Shown: positions 1 to 8,118, numbered from the stretch's first letter. The stretch: DNA of 64,000 nt from Palsa-504 sp050011155 (GCA_050011155.1 JBEKJP010000017.1:1-64000); one strand, 5' to 3'. A program made the numbers and translations. Notes: generated from the sequence alone by a model not told the origin.

Positions 1-146
1 CGCAGCCCGGGGTTCCGCGAGCCCCGCAGCCGGCCGAACCGGAACAGCACGCCCCGCTCGTACTGCTTGACGATCTTCAGTGCCATCGCCAGCCCGATCA
101 GTACCAGGACCGCGACGATGACCAAGACGACGATCAGAGCCTTCAT
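1..146 (-). CDS. SPFH/Band 7 (slipin-like) membrane protein, N-terminal fragment
   Basis: Only the first 48 codons are inside the window; the gene runs off the left edge. It starts at an ATG at 146 preceded by a GAGGAGAA ribosome-binding site. The first 20 residues form one hydrophobic segment (MKALIVVLVIVAVLVLIGLA), followed by KQYERGVLFRFGRL, the conserved entry to the SPFH/stomatin domain. Slipins are membrane-anchored scaffolds that oligomerise at the cytoplasmic membrane; the specific client is unknown. It is divergent from the DUF1918 gene, and the candidate DevR box at 206-219 lies between them. Confidence 0.75.
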   Translation of the reverse strand, partial: MKALIVVLVIVAVLVLIGLAMALKIVKQYERGVLFRFGRLRGSRNPGL

Positions 147-205
147 GGCAGATTCTCCTCATGGTGCTTCGAGGCCAGGGTCGCGCCGGAGCCGCCGCGC
201 TGTCA

Positions 206-219
206 GAGGCGAAGGTCCC
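206..219. promoter_or_regulatory. Candidate DevR/DosR box
   Basis: GAGGCGAAGGTCCC matches 10 of 14 positions of the core DevR palindrome GGGACTWWAGTCCC. It lies in the gap between the divergent slipin-like and DUF1918 genes, so it could serve either. Binding is inferred from motif similarity and from the many like sites in this window. Confidence 0.45.
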
Positions 220-338
220 GGGTAGGGGCCCTGGCGTCTGGTGTCCGGTCCTGCGACACTGTGGACGCGTAGAACTGGCCCGCGGAGCGCAGTTGCCCAG
301 CCCAGCCACCATCACGAGACCAGGACGCGGTGAGGACC

Positions 339-911
339 ATGCAGGCAAGGGCAGGTGACACGCTGCTGGTGAAGGAACGCCGCGCGGGCCAAGGGGACCG
401 CGAGGCGGTCATCATCGAGGTGTGGGGCGAGCACGGCAGGCCGCCTTACGTGGTCCGCTGGCATGACGGCCGCCAGAACGTGTTCTTCCCCGCGACTGCC
501 GACACGCTGATCCCGCGGCCCCCGCCGCTGGCCTTAGCCGCTGGTGAGGTCGTCCAGGATCGCGCGGGCGGCGACGCCGACCGCGGCGGCGACCAGCGCC
601 GTCAGGCCGGGCCCCTGGGACAGGTCGGCGGCCTCGATCGCGTGTACGATCAGCCGGCCCGGCATCCGGTCCAGCGCGATGGCCAGCCTGATCGCGTCGT
701 CGAAGCCGAGGCCGTGGGAGCTGGCCGCCCGTCCCGGCGCGGCGCCCGGCCGGTCCACCACGAAACGGTGGATCTTCCCTGGCTCCGGCGGGTCGGCCCG
801 GACCGCGTCGACGACCACGGCCAGGTCCGCGTCGGCCCAGGCGTCGATAAGCCGGGTGGGCTCGCCGTCGGTGACCACGAGCCGCACGCCGGGCGGCGCC
901 AGGCCGCGTAG
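339..911 (+). CDS. DUF1918 protein with a run-on C-terminus
   Basis: The first ~60 residues are a DUF1918 domain (ARAGDTLLV start, PPYVVRWHDGR, then VFFPATADTLIP), a small SH3-like fold of unknown function common in actinomycetes. Normal family members end about here, as the paralogue at 11637-11837 does at 66 residues. This frame has no stop until 911, so 378 bases lie antisense to the convergent hydrogenase maturation protease gene. The tail is compositionally an antisense shadow and probably meaningless. The natural stop seems to have been lost by mutation, or the gene was joined here to the neighbouring gene. I chose ATG 339 over the upstream GTG at 330 because of its GGTGAGG spacing. Confidence 0.6.
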   Translation: MQARAGDTLLVKERRAGQGDREAVIIEVWGEHGRPPYVVRWHDGRQNVFFPATADTLIPRPPPLALAAGEVVQDRAGGDADRGGDQRRQAGPLGQVGGLDRVYDQPARHPVQRDGQPDRVVEAEAVGAGRPSRRGARPVHHETVDLPWLRRVGPDRVDDHGQVRVGPGVDKPGGLAVGDHEPHAGRRQAA

Positions 912-1028
912 CCGGTCGATGACGGCGGGGCCGGCCCCGTCGTCGCGGCGGAAGTCGTTGCCGACGCCGATCACCACGACCAGCGCCGAGCCGGTACGCG
1001 GGGAACCGGGAGTTGCTACGGGAACCAC
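534..1028 (-). CDS. Hydrogenase maturation protease (HycI/HyaD family)
   Basis: This 164-residue protein fits the nickel-dependent endopeptidases that trim the C-terminus of the large subunit of [NiFe]-hydrogenase after metal insertion. The family signature is visible near residue 20 (VIGVGNDFRRDDGAGP), followed by DGEPTRLIDAW, a VVDAV segment and a SSHGLGFDDA histidine motif. No hydrogenase structural gene is in the window; one would be expected beyond the left edge or elsewhere. DosR-controlled hydrogenases are known in mycobacteria, which fits this context. The GTG start at 1028 is uncertain because no clear ribosome-binding site precedes it. Its 3' half is overlapped by the run-on DUF1918 frame. 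Confidence 0.8.
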   Translation of the reverse strand: MVPVATPGSPRTGSALVVVIGVGNDFRRDDGAGPAVIDRLRGLAPPGVRLVVTDGEPTRLIDAWADADLAVVVDAVRADPPEPGKIHRFVVDRPGAAPGRAASSHGLGFDDAIRLAIALDRMPGRLIVHAIEAADLSQGPGLTALVAAAVGVAARAILDDLTSG

Positions 1029-1064
1029 CCTCGTTCGGTCGTAGGCATCTTAGCCTTGGCTGGC

Positions 1065-1784
1065 CTAGATCAGCCGGCGGGCCGCTACCGGCGAGTGCGG
1101 CGTCTCGACCTCATCCGGCTGCGGAAGGTGCTCGGTGTCGTCGATCGCGTAGCCGAGCCGGCCTACGACGTCGATCACCCCGTCCACCGCGCGAACCGCC
1201 GGGCGTACCGCGGCCAGCATGCTCTTGCGCTCGAGCTCACCGGTCAGCTGGACCACCCCGTCGATTACCTCGACGTCGATCATGACGGGGTTGGTGCCGA
1301 GGTAGCGCGGCAGCACGTCGCCGACGATGTCCAGCTTGATCGCTTCGTCTGAGCGGAGGAAGATCCGCAGCAGGTCCCGGGCGTTGACCATGCCGAGCAG
1401 TTTCCCGTCGGCGTCGGTCACCAGCAGGCAGCGGGCCTGGTGGCGGGTCATGAGGCGAGCCGCCTCCGCTAGGGGCGCCTCAGGCCGCACGGTGGCCGGG
1501 TGCGGATTCATGATTTCCCCGGCGGTCTCCGCGGTAGCGATGGCCCGGCGGTCCCGGTAGCGCAGGTGGGCCGAATGCGAACCTTCCGGGTCCTGCTGGA
1601 GCTGTTCCTTCCTGAGCAGGTCAGTCTCGGTGACAGTGCCCATCACGCCGTCTCGCGGGGTGACCACCGGCAAGGCGCCGACCTGCAGCCTGACCAGCAT
1701 GCTGGCCACCTCTTTGATCGGCGTGGACGGGGTAACCGTCATCGGGCCTGCGGTCATGACGTCTCGTACCTGGTAGTGGCGCAT
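1065..1784 (-). CDS. CBS-pair plus BON domain protein
   Basis: The 239-residue protein has two CBS motifs (residues ~7-60, starting VRDVMTAGPMTVTPSTPI, and ~92-145, starting AGEIMNPHPATVRPEAPL), then a BON domain (~155-215). CBS pairs typically bind adenine nucleotides (AMP, ATP) and act as energy sensors; BON domains associate with membranes or lipids. It is one of three paralogues in the window (also 21502-22182 and 47286-47948). CBS-domain proteins belong to DosR regulons in mycobacteria. It is divergent from the flavodoxin gene, with a candidate DevR box between them. The partner it regulates is unknown. Confidence 0.88.
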   Translation of the reverse strand: MRHYQVRDVMTAGPMTVTPSTPIKEVASMLVRLQVGALPVVTPRDGVMGTVTETDLLRKEQLQQDPEGSHSAHLRYRDRRAIATAETAGEIMNPHPATVRPEAPLAEAARLMTRHQARCLLVTDADGKLLGMVNARDLLRIFLRSDEAIKLDIVGDVLPRYLGTNPVMIDVEVIDGVVQLTGELERKSMLAAVRPAVRAVDGVIDVVGRLGYAIDDTEHLPQPDEVETPHSPVAARRLI

Positions 1785-1891
1785 CGTGCGCTCTCCTTCG
1801 CCCCGGCTTGCTCGGCTTGGTCCAGCACTGTTTCGTGCTCAGGACAGCACGCGGCGAGGAACCGGAGTAGAGGCGCCTTGCCCGGGACCGG

Positions 1892-1905
1892 GTGACGTTG
1901 GTCCC
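1892..1905. promoter_or_regulatory. Candidate DevR/DosR box
   Basis: GTGACGTTGGTCCC matches 11 of 14 core positions. It is placed between the divergent CBS-BON gene (start 1784) and the flavodoxin gene (start 1989), about 85-108 bases from each. Confidence 0.55.
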
Positions 1906-1988
1906 GGCGGTCAGGGTCGTTGGCTCGTGGCCCGCGAGCGTCAGGCCGGCTGCGCTGGACGGTAGACATAAGGGATGTGTGATCAGCT

Positions 1989-2540
1989 ATGCGGGCACTA
2001 GTGGTGTACGAATCGATGTACGGGAACACCCACGTGATCGCCAGCAACATCGCGGACGGCCTACGCGCCACCCACGAGGTGACCCTTGTCCCGGTGGGCG
2101 ATGCTACCCCGGAATTGCTCGCGGGAACCGACCTCCTGGTTGTCGGCGGCCCGACCCACATGCACGGAATATCGAGCGCCATGACGCGGCGGATGGCGGC
2201 GCAGGCGGCGGCCAAGGAGGGCAGCGGGCTGACGCTCGAGCCGGGGGCCAGCGGGGCGGGAATCCGCGACTGGCTCAAGAAAATCTCCGGCGATCACACT
2301 CATGCCGCCGCCTTCGACACCCGGCTCGCTGACATCCCCGCCTTCACCGGGCGGGCCAGCCGGCCCATCGCCAGGCAGCTGAGGCGACGTGGCTGCCGGC
2401 TCGTCGCCGCGCCGAAGAGCTTCCTGGTCAGCCAGCAGAACACGCTGGCCTACGGCGAGGCCGAGCGGGCCCGCCGGTGGGGGATGGCACTCGGCGCGGC
2501 GAGCAAGTCCCACTTTCCCGCGCGCCTGGTACGAAGGTGA
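1989..2540 (+). CDS. Flavodoxin-domain protein
   Basis: This 183-residue protein begins with the FMN phosphate-binding loop of the flavodoxin fold (ALVVYESMYGNTHVIA, residues 3-18) and has VVGGPTHMHG (~52-61), which shapes the isoalloxazine site. Flavodoxins carry one or two electrons between reductases and target enzymes, usually when iron is limiting or under redox stress. The C-terminal half contains CRLVAAPKSFLV, typical of actinomycete flavodoxin/nitric-oxide-synthase-like proteins. The electron donor and acceptor are unknown. It has its own intergenic region with a DevR-like box and is followed convergently by the ABC permease. Confidence 0.88.
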   Translation: MRALVVYESMYGNTHVIASNIADGLRATHEVTLVPVGDATPELLAGTDLLVVGGPTHMHGISSAMTRRMAAQAAAKEGSGLTLEPGASGAGIRDWLKKISGDHTHAAAFDTRLADIPAFTGRASRPIARQLRRRGCRLVAAPKSFLVSQQNTLAYGEAERARRWGMALGAASKSHFPARLVRR

Positions 2541-2582
2541 GTCTGATGGATGACTTCTTCAAGATCGTGTCGGCTGGCCGGC

Positions 2583-3374
2583 CTAGCGGGTGCGGCGGCG
2601 CAGGGTCAGTGCCCCGCCGGCCAGCGCGATCACGATGAACCCAATGATGACGCCGACGTCCCTGGTCACCGTGCCGGACCAGGAAGCTCCGGCGCTGATC
2701 TGCTGCATGGCGTCCACGGCATAGGACAGCGGCAGCACGTCGGACAGCCAGCGCAGCACGTCGGACATCTGGTCGCGGGCCACGACGATCCCGCACAGCA
2801 GCGTCTGCGGCAGCACGAAGGCGGGCATGGTCTGGACGGCCTGGAACTCGGTCCGGGCGAACGCGCTCGCGAACAGCCCGAGAGACATGCCCAGCAGCGC
2901 GTCCAGGACCGCTACCACCAGCAGCGGCACGACCGAGCCGGGCAGCTTGACGCCCAGCCAGGTCAGCGAGATCCCCGTCACCACCCCGACCTGGACGCAG
3001 GCGACCAGGCCGAACGCGATGGCGTAGCCGGCCAGCAGGTCGAGCTTGCCCAGCGGCATCGCCATCAGGCGCTCCAGCGTCCCGCGGGCGCGCTCCCGCT
3101 GCGTGGTCACCGCGGTGATGATGAACATGATGATGAACGGGAAGACGCCGATGAACTCGGGGGCGAACCGGTTCAGCGCGACCGGGTTGTCCAGCACGTA
3201 CCGCAGCAGGACCATCAGCAGCGAGGGCACCGCGATCAGCATCACGACGGTCCGCGGATCGTGGCGTAGCTGGCTGAGCACGCGGCGGGCCGTGGCCCAG
3301 GTCAGCCGCCACTTGACGGGGACGCCGAGGGAGGTCCGGGCGCGGGCCGGCGCCCCGCCGGTCACCGCGGTCAT
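2583..3374 (-). CDS. ABC-2 type transporter, permease subunit
   Basis: The 263-residue integral membrane protein has about six hydrophobic segments (for example VVMLIAVPSLLMVLL, FPFIIMFIITAVT, VPLLVVAVLDALLGMSLGLF, DVGVIIGFIVIALAGGALTL), as in the ABC-2 (DrrB/NodJ-like) export family. It also has the family's cytoplasmic ERARGTLERLMAMPL loop after the second segment. The ATG at 3374 overlaps the stop of the upstream ATPase (ATGA), so the pair is translationally coupled. Such two-gene exporters move drugs, lipids or polysaccharides outward; the substrate cannot be told here. Confidence 0.88.
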   Translation of the reverse strand: MTAVTGGAPARARTSLGVPVKWRLTWATARRVLSQLRHDPRTVVMLIAVPSLLMVLLRYVLDNPVALNRFAPEFIGVFPFIIMFIITAVTTQRERARGTLERLMAMPLGKLDLLAGYAIAFGLVACVQVGVVTGISLTWLGVKLPGSVVPLLVVAVLDALLGMSLGLFASAFARTEFQAVQTMPAFVLPQTLLCGIVVARDQMSDVLRWLSDVLPLSYAVDAMQQISAGASWSGTVTRDVGVIIGFIVIALAGGALTLRRRTR

Positions 3375-4147
3375 GGCCGGACCGCCTGACGGCGGCTGGC
3401 CAGCGCGAGAAACGCCGATTCCAGGTCGGCCGCACCGGTCTCGGCGAGCAGTTCGCCCGGGCTGCCCGCGGCCAGGAACCGGCCCGCGCGCATGAACAGC
3501 AGGTGGTCGCACCGGGCGGCTTCGTCCATCACGTGGCTCGACACCAGCAGCGTCGCCCCGCCGTCGGCCAGCCGGTGGAACACCGCCCACAGGTCGCGGC
3601 GCAGCACGGGATCGAGGCCGACGGTCGGCTCGTCCAGGACCAGCAGGTCCGGCCCGGCCAGCAGGGCCACGGCCAGGTCGGCCCGGGCCAGCTGACCGCC
3701 GGAGAAGGTGCTGACCAGTCGGTCTTCGAGGCCGCCCAGGTCCAGGGTGGCCACGGTCCGCGCGATGGCGTCCGCCAGCCGTGATCGCGGCAGGCCGAGC
3801 ACGGTGCCGAAGTAGCGCAGGTTCTCGGTCAGGGTGAGGTCGCTGTAGACGGCGTGGTCCTGGGTGGCGTATCCGATCCGCGGTCGCAGCCGTGGATCCC
3901 CGGCGTGGAGGCCGAGCAGTTCTACCCGGCCCGCGTCGATTACCTGCACGCCGACCAGCGTGCGCATCAAGGTGGTCTTACCGCAGCCGCTCGGCCCGAG
4001 CAAGCCGGTGACCTGGCCGCGCGGGACGGCGAAGGTCAGGCCGTCGAGGATGACGTGCCCCTGCCGGCGCACGACGAGGTCGTTCGTCATCACCGCCGCG
4101 CCCGGCTGTTCCGTTGGCTGCGCTGTCGAGCTGACCACTCGTGTCAC
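3371..4147 (-). CDS. ABC transporter ATP-binding subunit
   Basis: A 258-residue ABC ATPase with Walker A GPSGCGKTT (~residues 51-59), Q-loop at YATQDH, signature FSGGQ, Walker B LLVLDEPTVGLDP and switch histidine in LLVSSHVMDEA. It energises the ABC-2 permease encoded immediately downstream, with which it overlaps by four bases. The family is the DrrA-like daunorubicin/lipid exporter type. The GTG at 4147 abuts its own AGGAGG; the GTG at 4138 has better spacing and may be the true start. A DevR-like box lies 44 bases upstream. Confidence 0.9.
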   Translation of the reverse strand: MTRVVSSTAQPTEQPGAAVMTNDLVVRRQGHVILDGLTFAVPRGQVTGLLGPSGCGKTTLMRTLVGVQVIDAGRVELLGLHAGDPRLRPRIGYATQDHAVYSDLTLTENLRYFGTVLGLPRSRLADAIARTVATLDLGGLEDRLVSTFSGGQLARADLAVALLAGPDLLVLDEPTVGLDPVLRRDLWAVFHRLADGGATLLVSSHVMDEAARCDHLLFMRAGRFLAAGSPGELLAETGAADLESAFLALASRRQAVRP

Positions 4148-4190
4148 CTCCTGCTAGGTACACCGAACACGGCAGCGGGCCGGAAGACCA

Positions 4191-4204
4191 GGGGCCGAAG
4201 TCAC
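4191..4204. promoter_or_regulatory. Candidate DevR/DosR box
   Basis: GGGGCCGAAGTCAC matches 10 of 14 core positions, with the AAGTC half intact, and lies 44 bases upstream of the ABC ATPase start. Confidence 0.5.
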
Positions 4205-4273
4205 TTCGGTGCGGCCGTATGCCTCTGGACCGCCCGCTGTCGCGAGCGATTGAAGACGTTAGGCGGTGGCGAT

Positions 4274-4702
4274 CTATGGCTCGTGATTCGGTGTCCGCCG
4301 GCCGCTGACCGCGGTGGGCCGGATCCGGATCCAGAACGGGCGGACCGCGGTGGCGACCCACGGGTGCAGGCCGAGGCCATTCAGCCGGTGGATCTCCGCG
4401 TCCTCGTCGACCTCGAAGGCGCGGCCGTTGACCAGGACGCTCCATCCGCGCCGGGTCTTCTCGTCGTAGGCGTCGGCCTCGAAGGCCACGATGGCCTGGC
4501 CTTCCGCGGTGGACAGCTTCGACCCGCGGGCGGTCATGAAGACCGGATCCTGGCCGTCCATGACGTAGTTCACCGGCAGCACCACGATCTCGCCGTCGGC
4601 GAAGAAGCTGACCCGCCCGACCGGAACCATGGTGAGCAGCTGCAGGCACCTGTCGAACGTCAGTACCTCGAGTCCTGCATGATCAACCGGATACCGTGAC
4701 AT
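4274..4702 (-). CDS. Pyridoxamine 5'-phosphate oxidase-fold (flavin/F420-binding) protein
   Basis: A 142-residue protein of the PNPOx-like split-barrel family: LLTMVPVGRVSFFADGEIVV, LPVNYVMDG, then IVAFEADAYDE and a GWSVLVNGRA strand. Members bind FMN, F420 or haem and act as reductases or binding proteins; several belong to mycobacterial DosR regulons. I chose the ATG at 4702 because the family start (MSRYPVDHAGLEVL) begins there; the frame is open for another 150 bases upstream but without family resemblance. Two DevR-like boxes lie 105-140 bases upstream. A paralogue is at 53465-53917. Confidence 0.85.
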   Translation of the reverse strand: MSRYPVDHAGLEVLTFDRCLQLLTMVPVGRVSFFADGEIVVLPVNYVMDGQDPVFMTARGSKLSTAEGQAIVAFEADAYDEKTRRGWSVLVNGRAFEVDEDAEIHRLNGLGLHPWVATAVRPFWIRIRPTAVSGRRTPNHEP

Positions 4703-4806
4703 CTCGCGCTCCGATGGGCCGCAGGTAGCCCGGTGACACCGGGCGGCACCCGCCAGGGCGACGGGATGCCGCAACCGACGCTGGCCCGGGACCACGGCAC
4801 CCGCCA

Positions 4807-4842
4807 CGGGCCGAGGTCCCCCGCTCGGGGGCCTTTCGGCTC
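4807..4842. promoter_or_regulatory. Pair of candidate DevR/DosR boxes
   Basis: Two adjacent 14-mers, CGGGCCGAGGTCCC (4807-4820, 9 of 14) and GGGCCTTTCGGCTC (4829-4842, 10 of 14), have centres 22 bases apart, about two helical turns. This suits cooperative DevR dimers on one face. They lie upstream of the PNPOx-like gene. Confidence 0.55.
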
Positions 4843-4879
4843 GGCGTCTCAACGGTATGGACGATTCCTGGTCGGCGGG

Positions 4880-6124
4880 CTATGTGCCCCGGAAGATGGG
4901 CTGGCGTTTCTGGGCGAAGGCTTCCAGTCCTTCACGGTAGTCGCTGCTGTCATAGGCCCGGCGGCGCAGGCCCTGGACCCGTTCGTACACTTGGGCGGCG
5001 ATGGGCTGGTAGTCCGACAAGACGCGGAGCTGTTCCTTGATGACCGCGATGGCCAGCGGTGACTTGGTGGCCATCGTGGCGGCCAGCTCCAAGGTGAACG
5101 ACTCGAGCCGGTCCCACGGGACCAGGTGGTTGATGAGCATCCACTGGCTGGCCTTGCGGGCATCGATGGGCGCCGCGGTGAAGAACATCTCCTTGATGAC
5201 GTTGATCGGCAGCCGCCCGTGAAAGTGGAGCAGCCCGGTGATGTTGTAGGGCAGTCCCAGGTTGGCGGGCGTGATGGCGAACGACGCGGTCTCGTCGGCG
5301 ACGGCAAGGTCACAGCTGAGCACCAGGTCCAGCGCCCCGCCCCAGACCGTACCGTGCACCATGGCCACCACGGGCGCGGGGAAGGTGCGGATGGCCCGGA
5401 TCAGCTCTTCGAGCGGGTCGTCGTACCCCAGCGGGTCGCGCTGGCCGACGGGGAGCTCGCCGATGTCATGGCCGGCCGACCAGACGTCCATGCCGGGCGC
5501 GGCGCGCAGGACGATCGCACGGACCTGCCGGGCGCGCAGACCTTCCAGCGCGGCGATGACCCGGCCCGCTATCTCGGCGCCGATGGCGTTGCGCTTGTCG
5601 CGATCCCCGAGGGTGATGATGCCGACCCGGCCGACGATGTCGGCCTGGACGATGCCCTCCGGACGGTCTCCGTCCCCGGCGCCTGCGCTGGCTGGTTCAT
5701 CCGCTGACGATTTGCCGTCGCGGTCACGGGTGGCCAGGGCCACGTAGGTCCGGGCCATCGCGTCCTTGGCCGCCCCGGTGATGGCGGTCAGCAGCCCGAG
5801 CGCCTCGATCAGCTGCTCGCCCGCCAGGCCGTCGGCTAGCTGACGCCAGAACACCTCGGCCAGGACGGTGAGGGATCCCTGGATTTCGGCCAGATCGATG
5901 CCCGCGGCGTAACAGTGCGCCGCGATCTGCTGACACGGCCTGATGGCCGGTTCGGCGCGGCCCGCGCGCACGCAGCGCAGAACCAGGCGGAACAGCTGCC
6001 GCACCTCGCGGCGGCGCCCGTCCGGCAGGGGTGGCTGGCGGCCATGGCCGGCTTGCGCTAGGGTGGCAACCGCCTCGTCGATCACATGGTCCTCCGCACG
6101 GGCGAGAACTGCTGATGCGTCCAT
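4880..6124 (-). CDS. Methylmalonyl-CoA decarboxylase-like crotonase with an N-terminal RsbRD-like helical domain
   Basis: Residues ~160-414 closely resemble E. coli methylmalonyl-CoA decarboxylase ScpB, with SAGHDIGELPVGQRDPL (His219) and NLGLPYNITG (Tyr293) matching ScpB's SAGHDI and PYN segments, followed by PLAIAVIKEQLRVL. The predicted reaction is (R/S)-methylmalonyl-CoA to propionyl-CoA plus CO2. Residues 1-130 are an extra helical region (LFRLVLRCVRAGRAEP, then IDLAEIQGSLTVLAEVFW) resembling the N-terminal sensory domain of RsbRD-type stressosome proteins, joined by a Ser/Ala/Gly linker (~138-152). This fusion is unusual for a crotonase and suggests regulation or assembly. It is divergent from glgC, with a strong DevR-like box between them. 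Confidence 0.82.
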   Translation of the reverse strand: MDASAVLARAEDHVIDEAVATLAQAGHGRQPPLPDGRRREVRQLFRLVLRCVRAGRAEPAIRPCQQIAAHCYAAGIDLAEIQGSLTVLAEVFWRQLADGLAGEQLIEALGLLTAITGAAKDAMARTYVALATRDRDGKSSADEPASAGAGDGDRPEGIVQADIVGRVGIITLGDRDKRNAIGAEIAGRVIAALEGLRARQVRAIVLRAAPGMDVWSAGHDIGELPVGQRDPLGYDDPLEELIRAIRTFPAPVVAMVHGTVWGGALDLVLSCDLAVADETASFAITPANLGLPYNITGLLHFHGRLPINVIKEMFFTAAPIDARKASQWMLINHLVPWDRLESFTLELAATMATKSPLAIAVIKEQLRVLSDYQPIAAQVYERVQGLRRRAYDSSDYREGLEAFAQKRQPIFRGT

Positions 6125-6219
6125 GAATCACCGCCTCCGTTTCCAGGCCAGGGCGCAGGCCCGCTCTCATTCGAACTTGCACCGCCACCCGGGACATCGG
6201 CCAAAGGGGCCCGGACCGG

Positions 6220-6233
6220 GGGACCTATGGCCC
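6220..6233. promoter_or_regulatory. Candidate DevR/DosR box (glgC / decarboxylase)
   Basis: GGGACCTATGGCCC matches 11 of 14 core positions and is nearly palindromic. It lies 74 bases upstream of glgC and 96 bases upstream of the divergent decarboxylase gene. Confidence 0.7.
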
Positions 6234-6306
6234 TTGGCGGGTGGCGACGCCGGAACCAGGGTTGGCGTCATCCACCGGACAGCACGGGTACCGGAGGTGA
6301 GGCCCG

Positions 6307-7545
6307 ATGACTCGGCAGAAGATCCTGGGGGTCGTCCTGGCGGGCGGAGCCGGGCACCGGCTGGGACCGCTGACCGCGGACCGGGCCAAGTCGGCCGTCC
6401 CGTTCGGCGGTATCTACCGGGTCGTGGATTTCGCCCTGTCCAACCTGGTCAACGGGGGAATACAGCACATCTGCGTACTGACCCAGTACAAGAGCCATAG
6501 CCTCAACCGGCATATCACCACCACCTGGCGGCTCAGTAGCCTGCTGGACAACTACGTGACGCCGGTCCCGGCGCAGCAGTGGCTCGGCCCGCGCTGGCAG
6601 GCCGGCTCGGCCGATGCGATCTACCAGTCGCTGACCCTGATCCAGCGCGACCAGCCCGACCTCGTACTGGTGGCCGGGGCTGACCACGTGTACCGGATGG
6701 ACCCGAACCAGCTGGTCCAGGCCCACCTGGACTGGGACGCCGGAGTCACCGTGGCGGCGATCCCGGTGCCCAGGACCGCCGCTACGGACTTCGGTGTGAT
6801 CCGGGCCGGGGCCGATGGCCACCGCATCGAGGCGTTCCAGGAAAAGCCGGCCGATCCGCCCTGCCTGCATGGCTCGCCAGACGAGGCGTTCGTGTCGACG
6901 GGCACGTACATCTTCGACACCGACGTGCTGGTCGAGGCGCTGCGCAAGAACGCGGCCGACGAGGACAGCGGGCACAGCATCGGCGGTGACATCATCCCGC
7001 GGCTGGTGCGGGACGGCGCCGCCCACGTCTATGACTTCATGCGGAACAAGGTGCCTGGCGCTGACGCGCGCGAGCAGGGCTACTGGCGCGAGGTCGGCAC
7101 CATCGACTCCTACTTCGAGGCAAACCTGGACCTGTGCGCGCTCCATCCGGTGTTCAACCTCTACAACAACCGGTGGCCGATCCTGACCCACGTGCACCCG
7201 GATCCGCCGGCCAAGTTCATGCACGAGGACGGGGACCGGACCGGACGCGCATTCAACAGCCTGATCAGCGACGGGGTGATCGTCTCGGGCGGCCTGGTTC
7301 GCGAGTCGGTGCTCTCACCGGGGGTACGGGTGGACAGCTGGGCCAGGGTGGAGCGGTCGGTGATCCTGCACAACTCGCGAGTCGGCCGGCATGCGGTGGT
7401 GGAGCACGCCATCCTGGACAAGAACGTCAAGGTGCTGGAGGGCGCCGCGGTCGGGGTGGACAAGGAACACGACCAGGCCCGCGGATTCACGGTATCGGCC
7501 GGCGGCGTCACCGTGGTAGGCAAGGGACAAGTAGTGGAACCCTAA
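6307..7545 (+). CDS. glgC: Glucose-1-phosphate adenylyltransferase (ADP-glucose pyrophosphorylase)
   Basis: A 412-residue nucleotidyltransferase making ADP-glucose and PPi from ATP and glucose-1-phosphate, the committing step of bacterial glycogen synthesis. Visible features are the N-terminal loop VVLAGGAGHRLGPLTADRAK (family usual: GGxGxRLxPLT), AVPFGGIYRVVDFALSN, VAGADHVYRMD, FQEKPADP, and a C-terminal left-handed helix with EGAAVGVD. Length is normal. The PPi it releases could feed the PPi-type phosphofructokinase at 25173-26450. Other glycogen genes in the window are a GT4 transferase and a debranching enzyme. A DevR-like box precedes it. Confidence 0.95.
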   Translation: MTRQKILGVVLAGGAGHRLGPLTADRAKSAVPFGGIYRVVDFALSNLVNGGIQHICVLTQYKSHSLNRHITTTWRLSSLLDNYVTPVPAQQWLGPRWQAGSADAIYQSLTLIQRDQPDLVLVAGADHVYRMDPNQLVQAHLDWDAGVTVAAIPVPRTAATDFGVIRAGADGHRIEAFQEKPADPPCLHGSPDEAFVSTGTYIFDTDVLVEALRKNAADEDSGHSIGGDIIPRLVRDGAAHVYDFMRNKVPGADAREQGYWREVGTIDSYFEANLDLCALHPVFNLYNNRWPILTHVHPDPPAKFMHEDGDRTGRAFNSLISDGVIVSGGLVRESVLSPGVRVDSWARVERSVILHNSRVGRHAVVEHAILDKNVKVLEGAAVGVDKEHDQARGFTVSAGGVTVVGKGQVVEP

Positions 7546-7605
7546 CCCGGTGGTGAAGCGGGCGGCGATGCACTCCGGTAACGGAGCCTAATGTCACGGC
7601 CCCGC

Positions 7606-7619
7606 GGGACCTTTTCCCC
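7606..7619. promoter_or_regulatory. Candidate DevR/DosR box
   Basis: GGGACCTTTTCCCC matches 10 of 14 core positions and lies 57 bases upstream of the small membrane protein gene at 7676. Confidence 0.5.
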
Positions 7620-7675
7620 GAGTGCGGTGACTCCGGAGGGCTGACCATGAGCTGAGTCATGAGGAAGCGGGAGCC

Positions 7676-8047
7676 ATGAACGCAGTCCTGGCCTACCTCA
7701 GCGCGGCTGTCATCACCGTCTGGGGTACCGCCCACGCCATCCCGACTCGCCAGGTCCTGGCCGGGTTCAGCCCGATCACGCCAGACAACCGGCGCGTCAT
7801 CAAGCAGGAATGGCTGGCCGAGGCAGTCACCATGTGGGGCCTCGCCGCCGTGATCATCGCCGCGACCGCAGCGGGCGGTACGTCCGCGGACATTCGCGCC
7901 TGGGTGTACCGCGCCGTGTCGGCACTGCTGATCGCCCTGGCCACGCTGACCGCGCTCACCGGGGCACGGACGCCGGTGATCTGGTTCAAGATCTGCCCGG
8001 TCCTGCTCGGCGTCACCGCCGCCCTGCTCGTGACGGCAAGCCTTTGA
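7676..8047 (+). CDS. Small four-helix membrane protein of unknown function
   Basis: The 123-residue product has four hydrophobic stretches (residues ~5-22, 48-67, 77-95 and 105-122) and almost no soluble domain. The loop between helices one and two has PITPDNRRVIKQEWLAEA. I do not recognise a named family. The start ATG is preceded by GGAAGCGGGAGC, giving a good ribosome-binding site. Its single DevR-like box and position inside the island suggest a hypoxia-induced membrane protein. It converges on a truncated DsrE remnant. Confidence 0.7.
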   Translation: MNAVLAYLSAAVITVWGTAHAIPTRQVLAGFSPITPDNRRVIKQEWLAEAVTMWGLAAVIIAATAAGGTSADIRAWVYRAVSALLIALATLTALTGARTPVIWFKICPVLLGVTAALLVTASL

Positions 8048-8118
8048 CGGATCTTCAGAGGTACGCGACGGCTGGAGCGCACCAGGCATCCCCGGCGCCG
8101 GTACCCCGGCAGGGGGCA

